In this document: in pieces, positions 26,250 through 35,032 of the stretch
Layout: each line of letters opens with the position of its first letter
Position numbering within the stretch: the stretch's first letter is position 1
Assembly: GCA_013153495.1 (NCBI GenBank)
Contig: JAADEH010000012.1
Span: 434,001 to 498,000, forward strand
Source of the DNA: Aquificota bacterium
GTDB lineage: Bacteria; Aquificota; Aquificia; Aquificales; Aquificaceae
Length of the DNA: 64,000 nt
Reading direction: 5' to 3'
Notes under the pieces: model-generated
Database searches by the model: none
What the model was told of the DNA's origin: nothing
Seen by the model: the letters and a program-made list of their open reading frames with translations, nothing else
Translations under genes and position numbers: made by a program

Positions 26250-26661
26250 TATCAAATATCACCTCTCCCACATACTCCCCGTTTTCCTTTTCTACCTTAA
26301 GTCTGTGGTAAGTTGCAGCCTTTATTACGAGTTTTGAGGGGTGCCTTTTCGGGTCAAATTTTTCACCCGTGAGCTTCACCTTAAGGTGGCTATCCGACAG
26401 CTCCAATACCTCACACCCGGAAGCCACGAAGTTCTTCCCCTCGTGAAGGACGAGCGCCTCGTTTATTATGTCCGCCAGCAGGAAGGGAAAGGTGCTATCC
26501 ACCTCTATGGTGTATTCCTCTCTCCCCTCCACCTTTTCTATGTCCGTTATCTCGTTAAAGGTTGCGAGAAGTGCCTTGCATATTAGCTCTTCGAGGCTCT
26601 TGGCTCTTACCCTTATGCCTGCATCTGCGGTTATGTCATCTATGGTTTCGTAAAAGGGCAT
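26245..26661 (-). CDS. archease family protein
   Basis: This 138-residue member of the archease family promotes guanylylation and turnover of the RNA ligase RtcB in tRNA splicing or RNA repair. Landmarks are the N-terminal DITADAGIRVRAKSLEEL (metal-site Asp), the central FLLADIINEALVLHEGKNF, and the C-terminal KAATYHRLKVEKENGEYVGEVIFDI that closes the fold. No rtcB is in the window. The start ATG has a TATGAT box 11 bases upstream (26673-26678) and no ribosome binding site. It is divergent from the pel operon. Confidence 0.92.
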   Translation of the reverse strand: MPFYETIDDITADAGIRVRAKSLEELICKALLATFNEITDIEKVEGREEYTIEVDSTFPFLLADIINEALVLHEGKNFVASGCEVLELSDSHLKVKLTGEKFDPKRHPSKLVIKAATYHRLKVEKENGEYVGEVIFDI

Positions 26662-26814
26662 AAGTAAATGTTATCATACACACTGTAAGTTAAAGTGCTT
26701 ATACAGGATTTATATTCTTCATGTTGCAACACTCTTTTTACACCAATCTATGCAAAAGTGAGGGTTTTCTATGCTATATTTTTAAAAAATATTTTTTTGG
26801 AAAAGGGGGTTGGA
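26662..26814 (+). promoter_or_regulatory. AT-rich control region upstream of the pel operon
   Basis: This 153-base divergent spacer between archease and pelC is clearly richer in A+T than the flanking genes. It contains an almost perfect 17-base AT palindrome at 26776-26792 (ATATTTTTAAAAAATAT). It also has several -10-like boxes (TATATT at 26775-26780, TATGCA near 26749) and a TTGCAA at 26724-26729, but no box pair with ideal spacing. A weak ribosome binding site (GGGGG) precedes the pelC ATG. It probably holds the pel promoter and an operator or UP element; which of these is not decided by sequence. Confidence 0.5.
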
Positions 26815-27309
26815 ATGGGTAAGAAAAGCCTCGGAATACTGACTTTTTCAATATTGTTCTTGCTTTTATCCTGTGCAAAGGTTGTGGACAAAAGAGAATT
26901 CAAGCTAACGGAGGGGAAAACCTACGCTGTAATTCCCTTTGAAAACTACACGGATACACCACTGGCAGGTTATAGGGTCGCTCACATACTGGAGGGGGTG
27001 TTGAGAGCCAAAGGGTATAAGGTTGCGGATAGGGTGTGGGAATATTCAGAAGAAGAACCCACTAAAGAGAAGATAAGGGAGATTTTAAACAAAGCTTCCC
27101 AAACTGCGGATTACATTATCACAGGTTCTGTTAACGAGTTCAGGTATAAAACAGGTATAGACGGCGAGCCTGCGGTCAGTATATCGGTGTTTCTTATAGA
27201 CGCATCTACGGGTAGGGTTATAAGGGGGTCTTCCCTGTCCGCATCGGGCTGGGCGCACGAATCTCTGGGAACAGTAACGCAGGACCTCATAAGAGACTTG
27301 TTAGACTGA
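26815..27309 (+). CDS. pelC: Pel exopolysaccharide lipoprotein PelC
   Basis: This 164-residue outer-membrane lipoprotein forms, in Pseudomonas aeruginosa, a periplasmic ring that guides Pel polysaccharide to PelB. The lipobox is LLLSC (Cys about residue 19). The mature part shows the PelC pattern: AVIPFENYTDTPLAGYRV, then TGSVNEFRYKTGIDGEPAVS, then a C-terminal Trp (SGWAHESLG) where the family has its membrane-contacting aromatic. The frame is open upstream, but the ATG at 26815 starts the signal peptide. It is the first gene of the pel run; the next gene begins 1 base after its stop. Confidence 0.92.
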   Translation: MGKKSLGILTFSILFLLLSCAKVVDKREFKLTEGKTYAVIPFENYTDTPLAGYRVAHILEGVLRAKGYKVADRVWEYSEEEPTKEKIREILNKASQTADYIITGSVNEFRYKTGIDGEPAVSISVFLIDASTGRVIRGSSLSASGWAHESLGTVTQDLIRDLLD

Positions 27310-27310
27310 A

Positions 27311-28546
27311 ATGAGAAATATAAAAACCCTCCTCCCCAACATAGTTCTGCTTGAAGTAGTTCTCTTCTCAGTTCTCTTTATACTGGTGGGATACATTTTC
27401 AAGAGCGAAGACCCCCTCTTTATGAAAACTCCCTTTTCACCTACCGTGCTTCTCTCCTTGGTGTTTTCACTTTACTACGGGTTTGCAGGCGGGCTGTCCT
27501 TCTTCGGGATACTTCTGGTTGCCTCCTTCCTTTTGTATAAGGACATACCCATAACTTCCCTGCTGTGGAACCTCTTGGTGGTTCTCATAGCTTCCGAGTT
27601 CAGGTATTACTGGGCAAGGAGGATAAGGTCTGCGGAGCTGGAAAAGGAGTATCTTCAGGAGCAGATATCAAGGTTGAGGAAAGAACTCTTCATGTTAAAG
27701 CTCTCCCACGACCAGCTTGAGTTCAACTATATAGTCAAGCCTTACAGCTTGCGGAGAATGATAGCTGACCTAAGGGAAAAACTGCTCAAAGAGCAAAGGG
27801 AGGAGATGATAGTCAAATACTTCCTGAATGTCCTATCTCAAAGTTTTCAAATATACAGGGCTTCCATATACAAATACTCCGACGGGGAGTTTAAGTTCGT
27901 AGCGAGTATAGGGGGAACGGAAGAAAAAATCGACGAGGAAGACCAGCTTCTACGACTTGCGGTAGAGTCTCAGGAGTCTTACTTTTTACCTCCCAAAGCT
28001 CTGAGGAGAATTCACCTTAACGGTAGAGGTTTCAAATACCTTGCGGTGGTTTATGCATCCCTCGAAGAGGAAACTTACGTCCTCACGATAGAGGATATGA
28101 TTTTCGTAAACCTGAACGAAGAGACCTTAGCTCACATACACATACTTCTCCTTTACATGCTCGAGGACATAGTATTTTCCCGCAAAGTGGCTCGGTTTTA
28201 CGACAGAGAGAGGCAGGAATGTCCCTTCGAGTTCGTCAGAGAGTTTTACAAGATGTATGAACTGCACAAAAAGGTCGGAGTCGAGAGCAGTCTGGTGGTC
28301 TTCAGGTTCAAAGACCTCACCCCGGACATAGAGCACGAGCTTGAGCACACGGCAAGGAGTCTCGATATGGTTTGCTTCTTGAGGGACAGGAACCTCGTCG
28401 TGTTTCTGCTACCTTTTACCGCTTATGTAAATGCTCAGAGCTTTGCCAACAGGATTTTGAACAAGTTCAAAGATGCTGAACTCGTGGCAATAAGAGAAAT
28501 TAAATCTCCCACAGTGGAAAAGACCTTAGAGGGGATAGGGGTATGA
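27311..28546 (+). CDS. pelD: Pel inner-membrane c-di-GMP receptor PelD
   Basis: This 411-residue protein has four N-terminal transmembrane segments (about 10-100), a coiled coil (about 105-140), a GAF domain (about 165-290) and a C-terminal degenerate GGDEF domain (about 300-405). Where active enzymes have GGDEF this one has RDRN (358-361), so it should not make c-di-GMP. The inhibitory-site motif RSLD (349-352) is kept. That is the pattern of P. aeruginosa PelD, in which c-di-GMP bound at RxxD switches on Pel synthesis. The stop overlaps the pelE ATG. Confidence 0.92.
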   Translation: MRNIKTLLPNIVLLEVVLFSVLFILVGYIFKSEDPLFMKTPFSPTVLLSLVFSLYYGFAGGLSFFGILLVASFLLYKDIPITSLLWNLLVVLIASEFRYYWARRIRSAELEKEYLQEQISRLRKELFMLKLSHDQLEFNYIVKPYSLRRMIADLREKLLKEQREEMIVKYFLNVLSQSFQIYRASIYKYSDGEFKFVASIGGTEEKIDEEDQLLRLAVESQESYFLPPKALRRIHLNGRGFKYLAVVYASLEEETYVLTIEDMIFVNLNEETLAHIHILLLYMLEDIVFSRKVARFYDRERQECPFEFVREFYKMYELHKKVGVESSLVVFRFKDLTPDIEHELEHTARSLDMVCFLRDRNLVVFLLPFTAYVNAQSFANRILNKFKDAELVAIREIKSPTVEKTLEGIGV

Positions 28547-29481
28547 CCGCAAAGAATGTAATCCTGTCTTCAAGTGCGGAGCTTACGGGATTAGCGCTGT
28601 TTTTAGGGTTTCCCTCTCTGCTGACGCTGGGTATATACTTTCTACTTCACGCGGTAGCGTCCTTCCTGCTCTCCATACTTTTTAAAGTCTTTCTCAGAAA
28701 GAGTGCGAGAAGGGGTGCGGTAAAAGCCTTTTTCTTCCTGATAATGCTTTCGGGACCGGTGGGTTTTTTCGTAAGTCTTCTGGTTTACTTTGCTTTGATG
28801 GTCAGGGGTGTGGACCTCACACCTCTATACGAGGTGGTAAGCCACGAGGTAGTGCCTGAGGTGGAGTTCGAAGGTAGAAAGGCAGGGGAGGCTTTCGGAC
28901 AAGTCAAAAACCCCAACATGGTCCTCTACATGAGCAGGACGCTACACCCTCTTGCGGTCAGGTATCTGAAGGAAGCCATTTCCTCCGAGGAAGACGAGGT
29001 CAGGTTGATAGCCTTTGCAACAGTCTCCTCCTTAGAAAAGGACCTCATGGAGAGGGTTGGGGTTCTAAAGGACAGCCTTAAGGAAGCTAAGGACGAGGAG
29101 GATATTTTTTCCATTCACGTTTCTCTGGCGGAGCTATACTGGGAGTTCGTTTACTTGGGCGTAAGCGACAAGGAGCTGGAGGACTTTTACCTGAGTGAGG
29201 CACAGAAGCACGCTTTCGAAGCTCTCCAAATAAGGGAGTCTCCCAAAGTTCACTTCTTGCTGGGTAGGGTTTTTCTCAGAAAGCGCATGATAGACGAAGC
29301 GGAAAAGCACCTTATAAGAGCTATGGAACTCGGCTTCCCCGAGGAGAGGGTAGCCACTTACCTGCTGGAGGTTTACTTCCTTAAGAGAGACTCTAAGAAA
29401 CTCTTTGAGTTTTCGGATAGGTTCAAAGACATTCTCCCACCGGACCCGAGAACCGCATCCATACTGAGGGTGTGGGCATGA
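28543..29481 (+). CDS. pelE: Pel inner-membrane TPR protein PelE
   Basis: This 312-residue protein has about three hydrophobic segments in the first 95 residues (LALFLGFPSLLTLGIYFLL, a following stretch, and FFLIMLSGPVGFFVSLLVYF). A cytoplasmic helical region of TPR character follows (KHAFEALQIRESPKVHFLLG, then RMIDEAEKHLIRAMELGFP). The plan and its place between pelD and pelF match PelE, which with PelD and PelG forms the inner-membrane complex that recruits PelF. Sequence conservation of PelE is low, so the call rests on architecture and synteny. ATG overlaps the pelD stop and its own stop overlaps the pelF ATG. Confidence 0.85.
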   Translation: MTAKNVILSSSAELTGLALFLGFPSLLTLGIYFLLHAVASFLLSILFKVFLRKSARRGAVKAFFFLIMLSGPVGFFVSLLVYFALMVRGVDLTPLYEVVSHEVVPEVEFEGRKAGEAFGQVKNPNMVLYMSRTLHPLAVRYLKEAISSEEDEVRLIAFATVSSLEKDLMERVGVLKDSLKEAKDEEDIFSIHVSLAELYWEFVYLGVSDKELEDFYLSEAQKHAFEALQIRESPKVHFLLGRVFLRKRMIDEAEKHLIRAMELGFPEERVATYLLEVYFLKRDSKKLFEFSDRFKDILPPDPRTASILRVWA

Positions 29482-30998
29482 AGGTGATAGACCGGGGAGA
29501 GAGGATAGATGTTCTGTTCATAGCGGAGGGAACTTACCCCTACATAAGGGGCGGGGTATCCACCTGGATACACCAGCTGATAACGGGTATGCCGGACATA
29601 AGGTTCGGGGTTCTGTTTTTAGGTTCGAGGGAAAGCGATTACGAAGACATAAAGTATGAGCTTCCCAGAAATCTCGTTTACCTGGAAAGCTTCTTCCTCT
29701 TTTCCGAACTTGAATATCCTCCTGCGGAACCTACGGAGGGTAGTGAAAGGGTCAGTCTCCTGAAGGCTTTTTTCAGGGAAGAGGGAGAGCTACCTGAAGA
29801 GCTGTCCTCTCTGAGGTTCTACACCGAGGAAGTTTCCTTCTCTCAGATGCTATACGGAAGAAAAACCTGGGAGATGCTCGAAGAACTTTACATGGATCTG
29901 GATATAGCTGTCCCCTTTATAGACTTTTTCTGGACCATGAAGAACATTCTCTCTCCTCTGTGGGTTCTCGTAAAGGCTATAGAGAGCATCCGTGAAAGGG
30001 ACATAGGGCTGATACACAGCCCATCTACGGGGTATGCAGGATTTTTAGGGTCCTTGATGAGAAAGTCCTTCGGGACTTCCTTCGTCATAACGGAACACGG
30101 CATATACACCCGGGAGAGAAAGATAGACATACTCAACTCACGGTGGATAAAGTCCGTTCCAAGTTTTGCGGTTGACAAATACGACATAGACGACCTGAGA
30201 AAGCTCTGGATTAACTTCTTCGTCAACATAGGTAAGGTATGCTACCTGATGGCAGATAGAGTTTACTCCCTGTTCGAGGGTGCGAGGAGGATACAGATAA
30301 GCTTAGGGTGTCCACCCCACAAGACGGAGGTCATTCCGAACGGCGTTGAAATAGAAAGGTATGCACCCCTGAGAAGTGAGAGACCGGAAGAGGTTCCACC
30401 CGTGATAGCCCTCATAGGTAGGGTAACCCCGATAAAAGACATAAAGACCTTCATAAAGGCTATGAAAATCCTCACGAACCGTCTTCCATCCGCAGAGGGT
30501 TGGATTGTGGGACCGGAAGACGAAGACCCCGAGTATGCCCAGGAGTGTAGGATGATGGTCAAAACCCTGGGACTTGAGGAAAAGGTAAAGTTCCTCGGCT
30601 TCAGAAAGGTGGAGGACATCCTCTCGAAGGTAGGTCTTACGACCCTGACATCGATAAGCGAAGGCATGCCCATAGTGGTTTTGGAGTCCTTAGCAGCGGG
30701 TGTTCCCTGCGTTACGACCGATGTGGGTTCTTGCAGACAGCTGATTTACGGCGGGCTGAACGAAGAGGACATAAGAATAGGCAAGGCGGGCGAGGTAGTC
30801 CCCGTAGGAGACCCAAACAGCCTCGCAAGTGCGTATGAAAAGGTGCTAAAGGACGGGAAGCTGTGGAGAAGCTACCAGATTGCGGGAATAGAGAGGGTGG
30901 AAAAGTTCTACTCCTTCGACAGTTTCATACAGAATTACCGCAAAGTTTACGAAACCTTTATGGAGGCGGGAGTTGGCGGGAGTATCCATAGAGCTTAA
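29478..30998 (+). CDS. pelF: Pel glycosyltransferase PelF (GT4)
   Basis: This 506-residue cytoplasmic retaining GT-B glycosyltransferase polymerises the Pel backbone from UDP-sugars (UDP-GalNAc in P. aeruginosa). The donor-independent N-domain opens with EGTYPYIRGGVSTWIHQLI, highly typical of PelF. The C-domain carries RVTPIKDIKTF and the GT4 E-x7-E motif in SEGMPIVVLESLAAGVP. The frame is open to GTG 29472, but ATG at 29478 gives the ATGA coupling with pelE. It has no membrane segment and is presumably held at the membrane by PelD/E/G. Confidence 0.95.
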   Translation: MKVIDRGERIDVLFIAEGTYPYIRGGVSTWIHQLITGMPDIRFGVLFLGSRESDYEDIKYELPRNLVYLESFFLFSELEYPPAEPTEGSERVSLLKAFFREEGELPEELSSLRFYTEEVSFSQMLYGRKTWEMLEELYMDLDIAVPFIDFFWTMKNILSPLWVLVKAIESIRERDIGLIHSPSTGYAGFLGSLMRKSFGTSFVITEHGIYTRERKIDILNSRWIKSVPSFAVDKYDIDDLRKLWINFFVNIGKVCYLMADRVYSLFEGARRIQISLGCPPHKTEVIPNGVEIERYAPLRSERPEEVPPVIALIGRVTPIKDIKTFIKAMKILTNRLPSAEGWIVGPEDEDPEYAQECRMMVKTLGLEEKVKFLGFRKVEDILSKVGLTTLTSISEGMPIVVLESLAAGVPCVTTDVGSCRQLIYGGLNEEDIRIGKAGEVVPVGDPNSLASAYEKVLKDGKLWRSYQIAGIERVEKFYSFDSFIQNYRKVYETFMEAGVGGSIHRA

Positions 30999-32346
30999 GA
31001 GAATTTTAAGGAAGGAAAGCCTGCTCAGACTGCTCGCAGCAACGGGGTATTCCGCTCTCTTAGGTGCAGGCAACTGGGTGATAGCGGTTTCCACAATATT
31101 CCTGTTTTCCGCAATAGCTCAGCAGTTCAGCAAAGACCCGGACATCCCCATAATATACCAGGTTTACATAACCTACACGGTAGCCCTCAGCCTCATAATA
31201 TCCGGTCCTCTCCAGCTTATGTTTACGAGATACATAGCGGATAGACTCTTTGAAAAGGAAGTTGACAGGGTTTTGCCTAACTACTTCGGTGCGCTGTCCC
31301 TAAGCATGCTATTCGGTTTTCTCGTAGCTCTGCTTTTATCCCTTTATCTGTTTGCGGGACAGCCCTATTACTACCATGCGGTCTTCAGCTTCACGGTTGC
31401 GGTTCTGAGCGGTCTGTGGACTACCAACGCTCTGCTGACAGGACTAAAGAGCTACAAGCACATACTCGTATCCTTTGCTGTCAGCTACATTCTGATAGGT
31501 GTATCTCTTCTATTTAGCTCCAAATACGGTCTTATATGGACATTCGTATCCTTCTATGTGGGACAGTGTCTCCTGCTCTTCCTGCTTATATACAGGGTAA
31601 TCAGGGATTATCCGTCGGATAGATTGTTCGAGCTTGACTTTTTAAGCAGGAGAAGGTCTTACTACTCACTTGCCCTGTCGGGCTTTTTCTACAATCTCGG
31701 AATTTGGGCGGACAAGATAGTTTTCTGGTTTAGTCCCATAACGGGCGATAATGTGTTTGCAAACATAAGAGCTTCGGTGGTTTACGACATTCCCGTAATA
31801 CTTGCCTATCTCTCACTCGTGCCGGGTATAGCGGTCTTCTTCTTAAAGATTGAGGTGGAGTTTGCACAGGAATACGACAATTACTACCGGGCGGTAAGAG
31901 AGTGGGGTCATTTGGAAGACCTATACAGGTTGGCGAATAAAATGATAGAAGGCGTCAGAACCACTCTTTACGAGACGCTCAGGGTTCAGGGTATAGCTAC
32001 CGTCCTAATACTCTTCTTCGAAGAACACATTTTCAGACTTCTGAAAATCCCCATACTATACATACCTCTCTTCAATGTCCTGCTCATAGGTGCTCTCCTG
32101 CAACTGGCTTTTATGGTCGTATTTGCACTCCTTTCTTACTTCGACAGGAGGAGGGAAATTCTCATAATTAGCTTCCTCTTTGCATTCGGGAACTTTATCC
32201 TTAGTGCGGTTTCACAGCTTCTGGGTCCCTTCTTTTACGGATACGGATACGTAGTTTCTTTGCTTGTCGCAACGGTCGTGGGTATGGTCTTCCTCAGGAG
32301 GTTTACAGGTGAGATACATTACAGGACTTATATGCTTAGCTCTTAG
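30973..32346 (+). CDS. pelG: Pel polysaccharide transporter PelG (MATE/MOP-like flippase)
   Basis: This 457-residue integral membrane protein has about 12 hydrophobic helices and a large loop (about 285-335), in keeping with PelG, which is thought to move the growing polymer across the inner membrane. The opening (GYSALLGAGNWVIAVSTIFL) and WADKIVFWFSP are PelG-like. It begins with a TTG at 30973 inside the last codons of pelF (26-base overlap), preceded by GGAGGCGGG. The end overlaps the pelA start by 38 bases. Confidence 0.93.
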   Translation: MAGVSIELKRILRKESLLRLLAATGYSALLGAGNWVIAVSTIFLFSAIAQQFSKDPDIPIIYQVYITYTVALSLIISGPLQLMFTRYIADRLFEKEVDRVLPNYFGALSLSMLFGFLVALLLSLYLFAGQPYYYHAVFSFTVAVLSGLWTTNALLTGLKSYKHILVSFAVSYILIGVSLLFSSKYGLIWTFVSFYVGQCLLLFLLIYRVIRDYPSDRLFELDFLSRRRSYYSLALSGFFYNLGIWADKIVFWFSPITGDNVFANIRASVVYDIPVILAYLSLVPGIAVFFLKIEVEFAQEYDNYYRAVREWGHLEDLYRLANKMIEGVRTTLYETLRVQGIATVLILFFEEHIFRLLKIPILYIPLFNVLLIGALLQLAFMVVFALLSYFDRRREILIISFLFAFGNFILSAVSQLLGPFFYGYGYVVSLLVATVVGMVFLRRFTGEIHYRTYMLSS

Positions 32347-35032
32347 CGTCTTTGCACTTGCCTTCGGTGGGAAGAACTCGCCCGAGTGTGCCCTGTTTTT
32401 GTATCATCACAAACCCGTTGCCGACGATTTACTGCTCGCCTACGACTGGGTTGTCCTCGACGGAGACACACCTTACATACAAGAGATAAAAGACAAGTTC
32501 TATCTCAAAAGAAGGGCAAAGCTCATAGGCTACATAAGTGTCGGGGAGATAGAAAGATACAGAGAATACCTAAGCGAGATAGAGAGGTTTGCTATAGGGG
32601 AAAACCCCATGTGGAACTCCCTCGTAGCTGACATAAGAAAGGAGGAATACAGAAGGTTTCTGATAGAGGTCGTAGCAAAAGGTATAGCGGAAAGGGGATT
32701 TGATGGGTTCCTTCTCGACACCCTCGACTCCTACAGGCTGGTTGCTAAAGAAGAAGAGTATCCTCAGTTCAAAAAATCCCTCGTGGAATTCATAAAGGCT
32801 CTGAAGGAGAAGTATCCCGACAAACTGATAATCCTGAACAGGGGCTTTGAGCTGTTGGAAGAAGTCCATCAAATTGTGGACGGTGTAGTGGTGGAAAGTC
32901 TCTTCCGCGGACTTAACGAGAAGAGGGAATACGTGGAGGTGGAAAGAGAAGCCAGAAAGGAAGTTATCAAACTCGCAGAAAAAGCAAAAAAATACGGCTT
33001 GCCCGTTATAGTTATAGATTATGTCCCACCCGAAAACCCCAAGCTCGCCTTGGAAACAGCCCACAGAATAAAGAAACTCGGCTTTATACCCTACATAGCG
33101 GACAAAGAGCTATCCCTACCCGGACTTTCCCCTTGCACTCCCATACCGAGAAAGGTAATCCTGCTCTACGACTCCCGAATACTGCCCAAAAGACAGGAAG
33201 CGGACACTCACAGGGTTCTTCAAATGCCCTTGGAGTATCTGGGTTTTGTTCCGGAGCTTTACGACGTGAACGAAGAGCTACCCGAGCTATCACCGTGGTC
33301 CGGATACGTGGGAGTGGCTTCCATGTTCATATCCAACAGAACTCCGGAGCTGGATAGATGGCTCGTGAAGGCAAAAGAACTGGAACTAAAACTTTTCTTT
33401 TTGGAAGACTTTCCCTTTTACGAGGAAAGGACCGCAGAGCGGTTTTTCGGACTCAGGTTTAAAGAAAACAAGGCAAGGGAGGACAAAGTCCTTCGAGTAG
33501 TGCGTGCAAGAGAGGGGTGGGGGTTCGAAGCTCCTTTGAAGGTTTCCTACACCCGAAGGCTCGTAGAAGTTAAGGAAGGAAAGCCCGTAGTCGTTGCAAA
33601 AAATTCCGCAGGACAAAAGCACGTTCCCTTCGCCCTCACCGATTGGGGAGGTTATGCGATAAGCGGGACGCTCCTGACGACCGCCGAGCTTTGGGTCTAT
33701 GACCCATTCGAGGTTCTCAAGGAAGTTTTCAAGTCAGATTTCTTTCCCATACCCGATACCACCACCGAGAACGGGAGGAGAATACTGACCGCCCACATAG
33801 ACGGGGACGCTTTCTTCGGAGATGCAGAGTTTGACCCCAACAGAACCACCGGTGAGGTAATAAGGGACGAAATAATAAAGGAGTTCCCGATACCCCACAC
33901 CGTTTCCGTAGTGGAAGCGGAAGTGGCACCTTACGGTCTATATCCCGAAAAGTCCGCAAAGCTCGAGGAAATAGCAAAGAGCATATTCTCGCTTCCCAAC
34001 GTGGAGGTAGCTTCCCACTCCTTCTCCCACCCCTTTACCTGGCAACCCGAGCACATGTCCGAAAAAAAGCTAAAATACGGATACAACCTCAAAGTTCCCG
34101 GATACACCCTCGACTTTGAGAGGGAGATACTCGGCTCCGTTCAATACATAAACGACCTTGCGAGGGAAGCGGACAAAAGGGTAAAGGTATTTCTGTGGAC
34201 CGGATACTGCGACCCCAACGGGGAACACCTGAAGCTCACCTATAGGCTCGGAATATTCAACGTAAACGGTGGAGACACCACCATAACCGAAACCGACCCC
34301 TTCCTCACGAGAATCTCACCCATGGGTGTTAACTACGGACCCTACTTTCAGGTCTATGCACCCGTTCAGAACGAGAACATATACACCAACGAATGGACCG
34401 GACCCTACTGGGGATACATAAATGTTCTCCAAACCTTCAAGCTCACGGGGGAACCCAGAAGGCTAAAGCCCGTGTCCATATACTACCACTTTTATTCCGG
34501 ACAAAAGCTCGCCTCTCTGAACGCCCTCAAGAAAGTCTATAGCACCGTTCTAAAATGGGAAATCAACCCAATGTTCCTGTCCGAGTATGCGGGCAAGGTG
34601 CTGGACTTCAGGGGAACCGCCATCATCAGAAAGGAAAACGGATTTTTAATAAGGAATTCGGGATTTTTAAGGACCCTTCGGGTAGAGAAGAATAGAGGAT
34701 ACCCGGACCTTAAAGAAAGCAGGGGCATAGTCGGCTTCAAGGAGGAGGGAAACCTCATATACATACACCTGGACGGTTCAGGAAACAGTTATCTCAAGCT
34801 AACCCCACGACCGCCCCGATGGTTCAACCTAATAAGCTCGAACGGGAAGGTAGTTCATTACGAGAAAGTCGGAGGACGCATAAATCTCAGGCTCTTGTCT
34901 CACCTGCCTGCGGAGGTTGAGTTCGACACGGGAGCATGTGAAGTAAAGGTCAACGGAATAGAGTATGAACCCGGCATACACACCTTCAGAGGAGGAAAGG
35001 AAGTTGAAATCGAAGCGACTTGCCCTGATTGA
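32309..35032 (+). CDS. pelA: Pel glycoside hydrolase / polysaccharide deacetylase PelA
   Basis: This 907-residue secreted bifunctional enzyme has a signal peptide (YITGLICLALSVFALAFG). A GH114-like hydrolase domain (about 25-265) has GYISVGEIE with E80, FDGFLLDTLDSY with D137/D140, and VVESLF with E196. A Rossmann-like middle follows. The deacetylase domain (about 490-800) has HIDGDAFFGD (H496, D498, D500) and the zinc-binding SHSFSHPF (H570, H574). The C-terminal region is beta-sandwich-like. PelA trims and partly de-N-acetylates Pel in the periplasm, giving it positive charge. The start is GTG at 32309 with AGGAGG at 32296-32301; an ATG at 32264 would spoil the signal peptide. Domain order equals that of P. 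aeruginosa PelA. Confidence 0.94.
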   Translation: MRYITGLICLALSVFALAFGGKNSPECALFLYHHKPVADDLLLAYDWVVLDGDTPYIQEIKDKFYLKRRAKLIGYISVGEIERYREYLSEIERFAIGENPMWNSLVADIRKEEYRRFLIEVVAKGIAERGFDGFLLDTLDSYRLVAKEEEYPQFKKSLVEFIKALKEKYPDKLIILNRGFELLEEVHQIVDGVVVESLFRGLNEKREYVEVEREARKEVIKLAEKAKKYGLPVIVIDYVPPENPKLALETAHRIKKLGFIPYIADKELSLPGLSPCTPIPRKVILLYDSRILPKRQEADTHRVLQMPLEYLGFVPELYDVNEELPELSPWSGYVGVASMFISNRTPELDRWLVKAKELELKLFFLEDFPFYEERTAERFFGLRFKENKAREDKVLRVVRAREGWGFEAPLKVSYTRRLVEVKEGKPVVVAKNSAGQKHVPFALTDWGGYAISGTLLTTAELWVYDPFEVLKEVFKSDFFPIPDTTTENGRRILTAHIDGDAFFGDAEFDPNRTTGEVIRDEIIKEFPIPHTVSVVEAEVAPYGLYPEKSAKLEEIAKSIFSLPNVEVASHSFSHPFTWQPEHMSEKKLKYGYNLKVPGYTLDFEREILGSVQYINDLAREADKRVKVFLWTGYCDPNGEHLKLTYRLGIFNVNGGDTTITETDPFLTRISPMGVNYGPYFQVYAPVQNENIYTNEWTGPYWGYINVLQTFKLTGEPRRLKPVSIYYHFYSGQKLASLNALKKVYSTVLKWEINPMFLSEYAGKVLDFRGTAIIRKENGFLIRNSGFLRTLRVEKNRGYPDLKESRGIVGFKEEGNLIYIHLDGSGNSYLKLTPRPPRWFNLISSNGKVVHYEKVGGRINLRLLSHLPAEVEFDTGACEVKVNGIEYEPGIHTFRGGKEVEIEATCPD

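Noticed and set aside
26695-26814. Forty-codon upstream extension of pelC
   Set aside because: The region is AT-rich and non-coding in character, and the extension would put a long stretch ahead of the lipoprotein signal peptide that begins at 26815.
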